From positions 1-30,375 of the IMG/VR virus record IMGVR_UViG_3300044613_002694: a stretch of 30,375 nucleotides of DNA, one strand, 5' to 3'. Both the position numbers and the translations under genes were made by a program. The notes below the pieces were generated by a model. It worked only from the letters and a program-made list of their open reading frames with translations, made no database searches and was not told the DNA's origin. Source of the stretch: a virus. This document shows, piece by piece, positions 13,572 to 20,962 of this stretch. Every line of letters starts with the position of its first letter. Position 1 is the first letter of the stretch.

Positions 13572-13762
13572 TACTTAAACCCTATCGTATCACTGCGTCT
13601 AATGTACCAAACTCAATAAGAAACAAATTAGGGTATGATACGGCAAGTTGGCGAGATGTAATTGAAGAATGCCATGGTATTATATACAGGACTACGTTTG
13701 ATTATGTTCTTGAATTTGAAAGTCTTGCCCAGTATAATTGGTTCTTAATAAGGTATAGTTAA
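13547..13762 (+). CDS. Array module 55, family C
   Basis: 71 aa. NVPNSIRNKLGYD, VIEECHGII, FESLAQYNWFLIRYS. Start ATG follows TTGAGGTTCGA. TAATG overlap downstream. Confidence 0.76.
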   Translation: MSNNEDKLILKPYRITASNVPNSIRNKLGYDTASWRDVIEECHGIIYRTTFDYVLEFESLAQYNWFLIRYS

Positions 13763-14013
13763 TGATCTCTGCGGAAGGTAGATTAGAGGGTCTTAAAGCA
13801 CGTTATTATATTGCATCCCTACCCATGTCTAATGACTTGTTAGAACAATACAATTGGTGTGTTGGCCATAATAGTTGCGTTAAGTCATGGTGGTTTTTTA
13901 CAAGGCCAGCTCGATTTTTCTGGGACCCTACTAGATTTAATAATACGTTTTATTTTGAAAAAGAATCAGATCGCAATTGGTTTATAATGAGGTGGGGCTA
14001 TGACAGAAACTGA
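13762..14013 (+). CDS. Array module 56, family D
   Basis: 83 aa. QYNWCVGHNSCVK, WWFFTRPARFFW, FEKESDRNWFIMRWG and four extra residues; overlaps module 57 by 14 nt (GAGGTGGGGCTATG). Confidence 0.78.
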   Translation: MISAEGRLEGLKARYYIASLPMSNDLLEQYNWCVGHNSCVKSWWFFTRPARFFWDPTRFNNTFYFEKESDRNWFIMRWGYDRN

Positions 14014-14257
14014 TGGGTTGTTTTATTACGCACCCTATAATCCATTTGGGGTACCCTACAAAACCACCAGAAAGCTTACCGACGTAGATGGTATATGGTA
14101 TACTGTAATTACTATGAAACATGAAGTGGACGATTGGATAGTTGAACTACCTATGGGTAGTTGGCGTTACTCTGCCAATAGAAGAATGGTAGACCTGTTC
14201 AGTGGGTTCGATTTACGTGAAGATGTCTACCAGTGGTTTTTATTGAGGTGGTCATGA
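14000..14257 (+). CDS. Array module 57, family D-like
   Basis: 85 aa. Pro-rich head (YYAPYNPFGVPYKT), VDDWIVELPMGSWRY, EDVYQWFLLRWS. Confidence 0.76.
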   Translation: MTETDGLFYYAPYNPFGVPYKTTRKLTDVDGIWYTVITMKHEVDDWIVELPMGSWRYSANRRMVDLFSGFDLREDVYQWFLLRWS

Positions 14258-14460
14258 CGTTTGTAATAAGTGAGCACAATTTACCCATTAACTATAGACG
14301 GTTTAACGACCATTGTAACAAGAATGAAAACGGTACAAGATATTGGGTTAACGTTCGTCAAGAACTAGAAAAATTCAAAGCAACCTATAATAACATAACA
14401 AATCAACTTGTGTTTGAATCAGAAGCCCATTATAATTGGTTTGTATTGAGGTGGTCATGA
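14254..14460 (+). CDS. Array module 58, family C
   Basis: 68 aa. LPINYRRFNDHC, VRQELEKFKATY, FESEAHYNWFVLRWS. First of three adjacent C modules. Confidence 0.8.
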   Translation: MTFVISEHNLPINYRRFNDHCNKNENGTRYWVNVRQELEKFKATYNNITNQLVFESEAHYNWFVLRWS

Positions 14461-14684
14461 CATTTGAAGTTAAGTTTAAAAACATACCAGACATAACTAG
14501 AGAGAATTTTCTAACAGCATGTGGTAAATATGATGATTTTGTATCCAAGTATGATTTCGACACAAGACGAAATCATGAATTAGCGAAGTGTAAAGGTAAC
14601 CGGGTTAGTAATGGTCTAGGTGAACTGGTATACGAATTTGAAAGTGAAGCCCATTATAATTGGTTTGTAGTGAGGTGGTCATGA
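14457..14684 (+). CDS. Array module 59, family C
   Basis: 75 aa. IPDITRENFLTAC, NHELAKCKGNRV, YEFESEAHYNWFVVRWS. Neighbour duplicate of module 60. Confidence 0.8.
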   Translation: MTFEVKFKNIPDITRENFLTACGKYDDFVSKYDFDTRRNHELAKCKGNRVSNGLGELVYEFESEAHYNWFVVRWS

Positions 14685-14905
14685 CTTTTGAAATTTATTT
14701 TGAAAACATACCACAAATTGTTAAAACGAATTTCCTTATAGATTGTGATAATTATCACCAGAGTGGTGTAAATCACATTAACGAAACAATTAATAAAGAA
14801 TTAGCGAAGTTCAAGGGTAAACGGTTTAAGAATTGCCATGACAAGCTGGTATACGAATTTGAAAGTGAAGCCCATTATAATTGGTTTGTATTGAGGTATT
14901 CGTAA
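14681..14905 (+). CDS. Array module 60, family C
   Basis: 74 aa. IPQIVKTNFLIDC, NKELAKFKGKRF, YEFESEAHYNWFVLRYS. TAATG overlap follows. Confidence 0.8.
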   Translation: MTFEIYFENIPQIVKTNFLIDCDNYHQSGVNHINETINKELAKFKGKRFKNCHDKLVYEFESEAHYNWFVLRYS

Positions 14906-15129
14906 TGTATAAAGTAACCATCCCATTTGATCCAGAATGGCCTGATGAAAACTGTAAGGTACTATTGGCAAAAGAATGGTGTCACCAAACGTTTGGTAGC
15001 CGTCGATGCCCAATTACGTTAAAGTATCGTTGGATGACTAGATATACGTGGACCGGTAATAGATATATAATATATTTCTTTTTTGAAAAAGAAGAACATG
15101 CAACGTAGTTCAAATTACAATGGGCATGA
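14905..15129 (+). pseudogene. Array module 61, family D, premature amber stop
   Basis: The frame stops at TAG (15106-15108) right after EEHAT, exactly where TWF is expected; the codon should be TGG (Trp). Beyond it the frame continues FKLQWA and a stop at 15129 that overlaps the next ATG. The product would be 67 aa lacking only the shared tail. KEWCHQTFGS is the D motif. Confidence 0.8.
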
Positions 15130-15368
15130 AATTTAAGACATTTGATAGTAGGGCTGATCTCGATCACCCATATGGTGTATGTTTAGAAGTGTTTGGCGAT
15201 ACTTATGAGATAACCTTTACCAAAATAGAAATTGATAATTGGTGCCTAGAACAGTTTGGTCCCGATGGGGATAAATGGGCAGGGGTAATGTATGTTGGTG
15301 AAAACTACATAAGGGTATATTTCAAATCTATTGATGATCGTAATTGGTTTTTATTGAGATGGACATGA
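15126..15368 (+). CDS. Array module 62, family D
   Basis: 80 aa. IDNWCLEQFGPDGDKW, IDDRNWFLLRWT. The ATGA at 15126 is preferred to ATG at 15120. Confidence 0.8.
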   Translation: MKFKTFDSRADLDHPYGVCLEVFGDTYEITFTKIEIDNWCLEQFGPDGDKWAGVMYVGENYIRVYFKSIDDRNWFLLRWT

Positions 15369-15577
15369 TATCAATTAATATAACACATAAACAATGGAAC
15401 AAATTAGCATTCTATCGTGATGAGTCCGATTCTAGTATTGTGAATATGCGTTCATCACGAGAAATGAAACAATATATCAAAGATACCTATCATGGAAATT
15501 ATGATCAACTAAAAGGTTTTGGAACCATCACATTTGAACATGAACATCTTCTAACTTGGTTTTTATTAAATGTATGA
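15365..15577 (+). CDS. Array module 63, unassigned
   Basis: 70 aa. Head ITHKQWNKLAFY, IKDTYHGNY, FEHEHLLTWFLLNV. Tail lost Arg-Trp-Ser; junction TTAAATGTATGA has no SD. Confidence 0.74.
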   Translation: MISINITHKQWNKLAFYRDESDSSIVNMRSSREMKQYIKDTYHGNYDQLKGFGTITFEHEHLLTWFLLNV

Positions 15578-15794
15578 AATACAAATTAACACACGATAAT
15601 TGGAAAGATCTTGATAGCAAGTTTGACGCAAAAGCTGGCAGGTCGCTCGTTAGAAGTGATCGGATATGTTATGGAAGGAATCGATTATGCAGGAGTATAA
15701 ATTAGATTATGAAGAAGATTACACGAATAGTCGAGACCATGGCACTGTTTCCGGTGAAGCACATCGTATAACTTGGTTTCTATTAAACATATGA
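15574..15794 (+). pseudogene. Array module 64, frameshifted remnant
   Basis: From the ATGA start, MKYKLTHDNWKDLDSKF runs to a stop at 15705 (43 aa). Another frame, from ATG 15687, gives GEAHRITWFLLNI and ends at 15794 with a normal ATGA junction. The whole is 221 bp, one module long but not divisible by three, so at least one indel has split it. Both pieces could still be made as short peptides. Confidence 0.72.
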
Positions 15795-16039
15795 TATTAC
15801 ATTTGGTAGACGGCGGGTTTTTAACACAACCCTCATGGTGGCAGAATTTCATAAACGATATCGATGATAGATTTCCAGATGCATTTCACTACTACGAAGA
15901 TGAAGAACGTGAACAGTTAATTAAAGTTGAATTTGCAAAGGTTGGTGCTATTCTTATAGATGATGAGTATGACGGTATACTGGGAGTTGAATTCCATGAT
16001 GATGCAAAAGCTACTTGGTTTATAATGAGGTGGTCATAA
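15791..16039 (+). CDS. Array module 65, family E
   Basis: 82 aa. TQPSWWQNFINDIDDRF, FAKVGAILI, DDAKATWFIMRWS. Stop TAA. Confidence 0.8.
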   Translation: MILHLVDGGFLTQPSWWQNFINDIDDRFPDAFHYYEDEEREQLIKVEFAKVGAILIDDEYDGILGVEFHDDAKATWFIMRWS

Positions 16040-16240
16040 TTGAATAATATATTAAAAATACCATTGTTTTCAAAAATGGAAGATAATATATCAGCATTTT
16101 ATGGGACCAATCGCTGGATGAGTTCTGCATTGCTGGAAACTGGGATAGTCTCATGTCGGTTTACATCTGAGTCGTGTGAAACCATAATTACATTTGAAAC
16201 CGACGCTCATAAGAATTGGTTTATAATAAGGTGGTCATGA
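16040..16240 (+). CDS. Array module 66, family B, TTG start
   Basis: 66 aa. Directly abuts the previous stop (TAATTG). SKMEDNISAFYGTNRW, TIITFETDAHKNWFIIRWS. An isolated B module; most others lie at 3.2-11.4 kb. Confidence 0.74.
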   Translation: MNNILKIPLFSKMEDNISAFYGTNRWMSSALLETGIVSCRFTSESCETIITFETDAHKNWFIIRWS

Positions 16241-16461
16241 GTTTACCTAGAAATGGTGCATATGAGCTATTCATCAATAATGGTTTTGTATATTGTTTTG
16301 AATTATCATCAAACCCATTATTACTGGAGTCCGACGAATTACACAATTGGATTAGACAACAACCCAAAGAATTATGGCATGGTATGAATCCACCATATCA
16401 CAAAACGGCATATTATTTAAAACCTGAACTATATAATTGGTTCAAATTGAGGTGGTCATGA
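16237..16461 (+). CDS. Array module 67, family D-like
   Basis: 74 aa. SDELHNWIRQQPKELW, LKPELYNWFKLRWS. Confidence 0.78.
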   Translation: MSLPRNGAYELFINNGFVYCFELSSNPLLLESDELHNWIRQQPKELWHGMNPPYHKTAYYLKPELYNWFKLRWS

Positions 16462-16688
16462 AACTTGTAACAAGTAAAGAAATTGGTGTTCAACTACACA
16501 ACGTTCTTGCCGAACATAAGGCATTAATCGAGGAATACTCCGATGTTAATTTAAAAATTGACTTTCTAGAAAAACTTTGTAAATTCAGAGTTGTTGGTGA
16601 GTATAAGTCAATCACGCATTTTAAGGTAAAGTATGCAATTTTTGAACGAGAAGAAGATTTTACCTGGTTTATATTAAAATGGTCTTAA
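16458..16688 (+). CDS. Array module 68, unassigned
   Basis: 76 aa. Helical head (VQLHNVLAEHKALIEEY), FEREEDFTWFILKWS. Ends TAA in AAATGGTCTTAA. Confidence 0.76.
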   Translation: MKLVTSKEIGVQLHNVLAEHKALIEEYSDVNLKIDFLEKLCKFRVVGEYKSITHFKVKYAIFEREEDFTWFILKWS

Positions 16689-16957
16689 CAAAAGCAAAAT
16701 CAAATCCATTATATCACTTCATTAATGTTATATGCACTGATGAAGAATTTATAGAATGCACTAGATGGTGTACTAAATCATTTGGGCATGCTGGTGATCG
16801 ATCATGGAACATGGAGTTATTGACAGACAATTTAGATGTTGCAAATAAATTGTTGTTGATTCAACGTAAACTGGTTAATCCAGTTGACCATAACTATCGG
16901 TTTAGATTTGCAAAAATTGAACATCGTGATTGGTTTGTGTTAAAATGGTCTTCATAG
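16679..16957 (+). CDS. Array module 69, family D, SD-less start
   Basis: 92 aa. Starts in AAATGGTCTTAA. CTRWCTKSFGHAGDRSW is a complete D motif; tail EHRDWFVLKWSS with TAG. Confidence 0.76.
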   Translation: MVLTKAKSNPLYHFINVICTDEEFIECTRWCTKSFGHAGDRSWNMELLTDNLDVANKLLLIQRKLVNPVDHNYRFRFAKIEHRDWFVLKWSS

Positions 16958-17163
16958 TAAAGTGGTGTGACATACCCGATAATGTCATAGAAAAATTGTG
17001 TTATGAGTGTGGCAGTGTTGACTTAAGTATTACTGCGGTAAAATATGTTGAGAATGTTGAAGCAGAATTCAATAAGTATGGCGGTTCAGGCAGGATATAC
17101 CGTACTATTTACTTTAACAATGAAGCGTGTTATACTTGGTTTTTATTAAGGTGGAGCCAATGA
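16945..17163 (+). CDS. Array module 70, family C, SD-less start
   Basis: 72 aa. Starts inside AAATGGTCTTCATAG. DIPDNVIEKLCYEC, VEAEFNKYGG, FNNEACYTWFLLRWSQ. One extra Gln before the stop. Confidence 0.76.
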   Translation: MVFIVKWCDIPDNVIEKLCYECGSVDLSITAVKYVENVEAEFNKYGGSGRIYRTIYFNNEACYTWFLLRWSQ

Positions 17164-17423
17164 GATTAGAAATTCCAGGTGAAAATTTTTATGAAACCCC
17201 ATTATGGTGGCAAAACTTTATCGACCATCATGAAAAAATCTTTGTGAAAACACATGGTGATTTAACTGTTAATTTTATGATATACACTTCAAATATTTTG
17301 CAATCTGAATACGGTGCTGTTAAAATTTATGAGCAAAATCCAAAAACTGGAAGAGACGAACTAACAGCATTAGAGTTTAATAAAGAAGAAACTCAAACTT
17401 GGTTTTTATTAAAATGGTCATAA
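17160..17423 (+). CDS. Array module 71, family E
   Basis: 87 aa. RLEIPGENFYETP, WWQNFIDHHEK, EYGAVKIY, KEETQTWFLLKWS. Sister of module 38. Confidence 0.8.
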   Translation: MRLEIPGENFYETPLWWQNFIDHHEKIFVKTHGDLTVNFMIYTSNILQSEYGAVKIYEQNPKTGRDELTALEFNKEETQTWFLLKWS

Positions 17424-17821
17424 ACCAATTATCTAGAAGATTAAATGCAGTTGGGTTATCATTACAAGAGGATTTTGATTCATTATATAGGAATGGAAGT
17501 TGCTCTTGTCATTGGCACCCACCTTGTAGTTATTGTACACATCCAGGTAATCCATTAAATTTAGAAGAATCAGACGATGTATGGGAAACCGGTATGATAT
17601 GTGAAACTGTAGAAAGCAATCAGCATGATTTTAAATATATGGTTGGATATTTCTTACCATCAGAGATGAAAGAAATGATAGCGTGGTTGACAGAAACATT
17701 TGGTCCATATTCTCATGGTTGGAAGTTTATAGATAATACCAGATGGTATTGTGGCAATAGTCATTTTGTTTTTAAAACAGAAGCTGATCGTAATTGGTTT
17801 GTAATGAGGTGGAGTTCATGA
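17414..17821 (+). CDS. Array module 72, family D with Cys-rich N-terminal domain
   Basis: 135 aa, the longest single-tail module. Residues about 29-42 hold a CSCHWHPPCSYC knuckle, a likely zinc-binding motif that I recall from other phage proteins. The D core follows (AWLTETFGPYSHGWKF) and EADRNWFVMRWSS. Starts in AAATGGTCATAA without SD. Confidence 0.8.
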   Translation: MVINQLSRRLNAVGLSLQEDFDSLYRNGSCSCHWHPPCSYCTHPGNPLNLEESDDVWETGMICETVESNQHDFKYMVGYFLPSEMKEMIAWLTETFGPYSHGWKFIDNTRWYCGNSHFVFKTEADRNWFVMRWSS

Positions 17822-18060
17822 GTTTTATTGTTAAATGGTCCGATATATCTGACCAAGTATGTGAAAATTTTACAAGAGCTTGTGGGTCGATGGATGATTC
17901 TATATCTGCTGACGAATATCTTGATAATATGGAAGATGCATTTGCCCAATTTAAAGCCTATGAATTATATGATGATGAATCACTCAGAGAAATAGAGTTT
18001 GATAGAGTCGTATTTGAAAATGAAGCTTATTACACTTGGTTTGTAATGAGGTTTTCATGA
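17818..18060 (+). CDS. Array module 73, family C
   Basis: 80 aa. ISDQVCENFTRACGS, MEDAFAQFKAYE, FENEAYYTWFVMRFS. Adjacent duplicate of module 74. Confidence 0.8.
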   Translation: MSFIVKWSDISDQVCENFTRACGSMDDSISADEYLDNMEDAFAQFKAYELYDDESLREIEFDRVVFENEAYYTWFVMRFS

Positions 18061-18299
18061 CTGTTACTATATTGTGGGATGATATTCCTGATCCGGCACG
18101 AGAAAACTTTCTTGTAGAATGTGGTGCTCTTAATAGTGATTTGAATCTAGATGAATATCACAAGAATATGGCAAAGCTGTTTGCGGAATGCAAAGCTTAT
18201 GAATTTCATGAAAATCCAGCACATAAATACAACCGATTTGACAAAATAATATTTGAAAACGTAGCATGCTATAATTGGTTCTTAATGAGGTTTTTATGA
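18057..18299 (+). CDS. Array module 74, family C
   Basis: 80 aa. IPDPARENFLVECGA, MAKLFAECKAYEF, FENVACYNWFLMRFL. Confidence 0.8.
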   Translation: MTVTILWDDIPDPARENFLVECGALNSDLNLDEYHKNMAKLFAECKAYEFHENPAHKYNRFDKIIFENVACYNWFLMRFL

Positions 18300-18499
18300 A
18301 AGTCAAGATTTATGAAATGGACCTATATGACAAAGCGTTATCAGTATATCCAGAATATGAATGGATGGCAATTGATGAGTTTATCAGGAAGTTAGGATTT
18401 AAAAGTTGCAATTTCATTAGTAAAATACCTGGTACAGAGTCATATTGGGAAATGGATGAAGTTGAATTTACTTGGTTTGCATTAAAGTATAGTGGGTAA
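18296..18499 (+). CDS. Array module 75, family A-like
   Basis: 67 aa. FIRKLGFKSCNF and DEVEFTWFALKYSG; FPKF is lost. Stop TAA, then a 2-nt gap. Confidence 0.76.
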   Translation: MKVKIYEMDLYDKALSVYPEYEWMAIDEFIRKLGFKSCNFISKIPGTESYWEMDEVEFTWFALKYSG

Positions 18500-18501
18500 C
18501 T

Positions 18502-18690
18502 ATGAAATATTTTCATGGATGGTGGGTTTGTCACACCACTATAGATAATTTCGATGATTTCAACTGGTGTTGTGAACAATTCGGAAAACCAGAAATGAAC
18601 CGAAGATGGTTCTATAATCATGTTGAACGAAAATTTTATTTTGGACGAGAGGAAGATGCAATGTGGTATACTTTAAGGTGGTCAGCGTGA
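18502..18690 (+). CDS. Array module 76, compact family D
   Basis: 62 aa. FNWCCEQFGKPEMNRRWF and FGREEDAMWYTLRWSA: closest in the array to the common phage WCxxxFG...REEDA type. GTGA junction follows. Confidence 0.8.
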   Translation: MKYFHGWWVCHTTIDNFDDFNWCCEQFGKPEMNRRWFYNHVERKFYFGREEDAMWYTLRWSA

Positions 18691-18938
18691 TTCAATTACC
18701 AACACCTAGAGCATACAAAGCTATAAAATGGTTTGATGCCAATGCTAGTACTGTCATGTTATCGATGCAGAGGACTTCTGGAATTATAAGTTGGGGAGAA
18801 TACCTTGAAAAATATGATGAGAAATTTAGTAAAGAGTTTCATTGTAAGTTAGTCCGTAATGAAAAGTTACATTATATCGAATATTTAGAGTTCGAAGATG
18901 ACAAATATATGACTTGGTTTCTTTTGAATTGGTCATGA
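18687..18938 (+). CDS. Array module 77, unassigned, GTG start
   Basis: 83 aa. Start GTG in GGTGGTCAGCGTGA. FSKEFHCKLVRN, FEDDKYMTWFLLNWS. Confidence 0.74.
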   Translation: MIQLPTPRAYKAIKWFDANASTVMLSMQRTSGIISWGEYLEKYDEKFSKEFHCKLVRNEKLHYIEYLEFEDDKYMTWFLLNWS

Positions 18939-19147
18939 TTAAGCATTCATTAAGCAGATCTGAAATAGCTAACATAGTTAATTATTCAATAGCACATGAA
19001 ATATCAATAGAATCATGTATTAAAGAATGGGGTGGTCAATACGATAACGCAACGCATATTAGAAATCCACATCACCCAGATTATTGGGGGATTGTCAAAT
19101 TTGAAACAGAAGCACTGCGAACTTGGTTTATATTAAGGTGGTCATGA
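18935..19147 (+). CDS. Array module 78, unassigned
   Basis: 70 aa. Helical head (SRSEIANIVNYSIAHE), WGIVKFETEALRTWFILRWS. Confidence 0.77.
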   Translation: MIKHSLSRSEIANIVNYSIAHEISIESCIKEWGGQYDNATHIRNPHHPDYWGIVKFETEALRTWFILRWS

Positions 19148-19413
19148 GAATAGAAGATGAACGGTTACGTTACAAAGTCATCATTGATGATTTAGCGGAT
19201 CTCAGAAAACATGCAGGGGAATTACCACCAGAATACAGTGATACTGATTATGATGAAATAGTCAGGGTCATGTGTGACTGGTGTGAACATCAATTTGGTA
19301 AGAAGAAAGTAAAATGGAATTATTGGCTAGATAGCGCTTATGATCCGCCTGAAGATAATTTCAGTTTTCAAGAAGAACATCATAGAACACTTTTTATATT
19401 GAGATGGTCATGA
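19144..19413 (+). CDS. Array module 79, family D
   Basis: 89 aa. MCDWCEHQFGKKKVKWNYW; tail HHRTLFILRWS with Leu for Trp. Confidence 0.79.
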   Translation: MRIEDERLRYKVIIDDLADLRKHAGELPPEYSDTDYDEIVRVMCDWCEHQFGKKKVKWNYWLDSAYDPPEDNFSFQEEHHRTLFILRWS

Positions 19414-19601
19414 AACAGTTTAAGATATCTAATTTTCCAAAGTTTGTTGAGTATGCTTACTCCAATCCAGAACTAAATAATTTGAATCAATGGGATGAGA
19501 TATTAGCAGCTGCCGGTTTCAAAACAGCAATATATAATGGCATTAATTCCTGGTGCATGGATGATGAAGAATATACTTGGTTTGTGTTGAGGTGGTCATG
19601 A
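19410..19601 (+). CDS. Array module 80, family A
   Basis: 63 aa. SNFPKFVEYAYS, LNQWDEILAAAGFKTA, DEEYTWFVLRWS. A well-kept A module far from most of its family. Confidence 0.82.
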   Translation: MKQFKISNFPKFVEYAYSNPELNNLNQWDEILAAAGFKTAIYNGINSWCMDDEEYTWFVLRWS

Positions 19602-19804
19602 GAGTAATCACCTGCCGTGGCACAGACAATTACCCATACGGAGTTATCATCAGAGAACCATCATCTGATAGAAGCATGATTACACAATGGTGTGTAGATC
19701 AATTTGGAAGTCAATACGAGTCTGATCGATATAGATATGCTGGGAATTTAATATATTTTTCAAATCAAGATGACCGAAATTGGTTTATATTAAGGTGGTC
19801 ATGA
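19598..19804 (+). CDS. Array module 81, family D
   Basis: 68 aa. ITQWCVDQFGSQYESD, NQDDRNWFILRWS. Confidence 0.82.
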   Translation: MRVITCRGTDNYPYGVIIREPSSDRSMITQWCVDQFGSQYESDRYRYAGNLIYFSNQDDRNWFILRWS

Positions 19805-20091
19805 ATATTTTTAAAAGAATTTACAATTATGTGTTAATTAAGTTTCGACCACCCTATGTTTTGTTATCACGCAAAGATACAGATCTCTTATGGAAGAAAT
19901 ATTGCAACTGCAAATTTAATGGGGGGAAGTATAAGTTTATCAGGGATTTTATCAAAGATGAATTTAAAGGCATTTCAGCTGTTGAGTGGACTACTACTGC
20001 TACTGATGAACCATTTGACCAATTAAAATTGACATTCGAAAAAGAACAATACAAAACATGGTTTTTACTAAATTGGGAATATCATGACTAA
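19801..20091 (+). CDS. Array module 82, unassigned, basic head
   Basis: 96 aa. Basic N-terminus (FKRIYNYVLIKFRPPYVLLS), IKDEFKGISAVEW, FEKEQYKTWFLLNWEYHD. The tail is altered and the next gene overlaps by 8 nt. Confidence 0.74.
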   Translation: MNIFKRIYNYVLIKFRPPYVLLSRKDTDLLWKKYCNCKFNGGKYKFIRDFIKDEFKGISAVEWTTTATDEPFDQLKLTFEKEQYKTWFLLNWEYHD

Positions 20092-20290
20092 AGAATTCAA
20101 AATTAGCATATACCATTTACCATCTAGCATGCGTGATAAGTTAGGTGATGAATTCCATACGTGGAATTCATCAAAATTGTATGAAGAATTGGCCACATTC
20201 AATGGCAGATTAGCATTAGTTAATGATTGGCGGTATCTTATATTTCAAAGTGAAGCACACTTTCAATGGTTTTCTATGAAATGGCTATAA
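20084..20290 (+). CDS. Array module 83, family C
   Basis: 68 aa. HLPSSMRDKLGDEF, EELATFNGRLA, SEAHFQWFSMKWL. ATG follows GGGAATATC. Confidence 0.77.
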   Translation: MTKEFKISIYHLPSSMRDKLGDEFHTWNSSKLYEELATFNGRLALVNDWRYLIFQSEAHFQWFSMKWL

Positions 20291-20493
20291 TTAAGCGATG
20301 CTATGGGTTCATACCTTATTCCAATGCCTATGATTATTATTTGGCAAATCTCAAAGACGGTGATAAGGTTAGAAGCATAATTGAAGAGGAGTATCATTGC
20401 AAATTTATATATCGTGATATGACAATTTCAGGTATATGTATGCAATTTGACAATGATGAAGATTACACTTGGTTTGTATTAAAATGGTCATGA
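20281..20493 (+). CDS. Array module 84, unassigned, SD-less start
   Basis: 70 aa. Starts in GAAATGGCTATAA. IEEEYHCKFIYR, FDNDEDYTWFVLKWS. Confidence 0.74.
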   Translation: MAIIKRCYGFIPYSNAYDYYLANLKDGDKVRSIIEEEYHCKFIYRDMTISGICMQFDNDEDYTWFVLKWS

Positions 20494-20747
20494 AACCTAA
20501 AAGAATAATTATGTATGGATGGCCGGATTGTCCTGTCTATTGGCAGGATTTTCTAATGTCACTACTTCCTATACTTGCTACATTACCTGATAGACCAGCA
20601 AGAATTGATTATGTCAATGACATACTAAAGAAATATCATGGCACATACACCGAGAATATATTTCATGAGGAGTCACTAGTGAATGTATTACTATTTGAAG
20701 ATGAATCATATTACAATTGGTTTGTAATACAATGGGGATCTAAATGA
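20490..20747 (+). CDS. Array module 85, family E
   Basis: 85 aa. WPDCPVYWQDFLMSL, LKKYHGTYT, DESYYNWFVIQWGSK. Confidence 0.77.
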   Translation: MKPKRIIMYGWPDCPVYWQDFLMSLLPILATLPDRPARIDYVNDILKKYHGTYTENIFHEESLVNVLLFEDESYYNWFVIQWGSK

Positions 20748-20962
20748 CATCCAATGAAAAATATATTGTTAATAATATTCCACCTAATATAGAGAAGAAT
20801 ATAGATGAGATTACTGGATATAATGATCGATCTGTCCCATTCGAGAGTTGGGTAGAAGCAGAAAGACAATTATTAGCAGATTATGGATGTGAACTGAGTG
20901 ATGCAGGTTATGAATTCGAGAGTGAAGCACATTACACTTGGTTAATATTAAAATTTTCTTGA
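20744..20962 (+). CDS. Array module 86, family C, last module
   Basis: 72 aa. IPPNIEKNIDEITGY, ERQLLADYGCEL, FESEAHYTWLILKFS. Its TGA stop lies inside the TTGACA of the next promoter, so no junction is needed after it. Confidence 0.8.
   Translation: MTSNEKYIVNNIPPNIEKNIDEITGYNDRSVPFESWVEAERQLLADYGCELSDAGYEFESEAHYTWLILKFS

Larger units (their letters stand above)
2084..20962 (+). other. Array of 86 overlapping small genes with shared C-terminal/RBS junction
   Basis: All units are on the plus strand; average spacing is 217 bp counting 87 domains. Typical junction: ...ACTTGGTTTGTATTGAGGTGGTCATGA, read TWFVLRWS-stop, where GAGGTGG is the Shine-Dalgarno and ATGA joins stop and start. Families by N-terminal pattern: A, (D/E)FPKF...W-E...G(F/Y)KSA...(D/E)EYTWF; B, (M/L)DxxLxxEW...Y(I/L)(K/E)SL...V...TxITFESEAHK(N/T)WF; C, IPxxVRxNF...C...EL(A/E)KF(H/K)A...FESEAHYNWF; D, (E/D)WCxxxFGP...W...(E/D)DRNWF; E, TPxWWQNFIxD...; plus unassigned units. 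All share a helix, then a short strand, then an acidic stretch before the aromatic tail, so a common small alpha/beta fold is likely (inference). Family D resembles a widespread small phage protein type (WCxxxFG...FEREEDAxxFKLRW), from memory. Function unknown. Confidence 0.9.

Noticed and set aside
15699-15712. Programmed frameshift site in module 64
   Set aside because: No slippery heptamer or downstream structure was seen; simple decay is the easier explanation.
18310-18621. Minus-strand 103-aa frame and other minus frames inside the array (4526, 4695, 11112, 12483, 12783, 14375, 14801, 14982, 17761, 19854)
   Set aside because: Antisense shadows with no ribosome sites, covering well-supported modules.
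2257-20470. Longer N-termini such as MVYIEVVM or MVFIEVVM from TTG/GTG starts
   Set aside because: They are the previous gene's tail read in another frame; the ATG after GAGGTGGTC is the SD-placed start.
2242-20962. Regular 217-bp spacing with a repeated 25-nt element looks like a CRISPR or integron array
   Set aside because: The intervening parts are open coding frames of variable length, repeats lack dyad symmetry or attC folds, and no cas genes or integrase are present.
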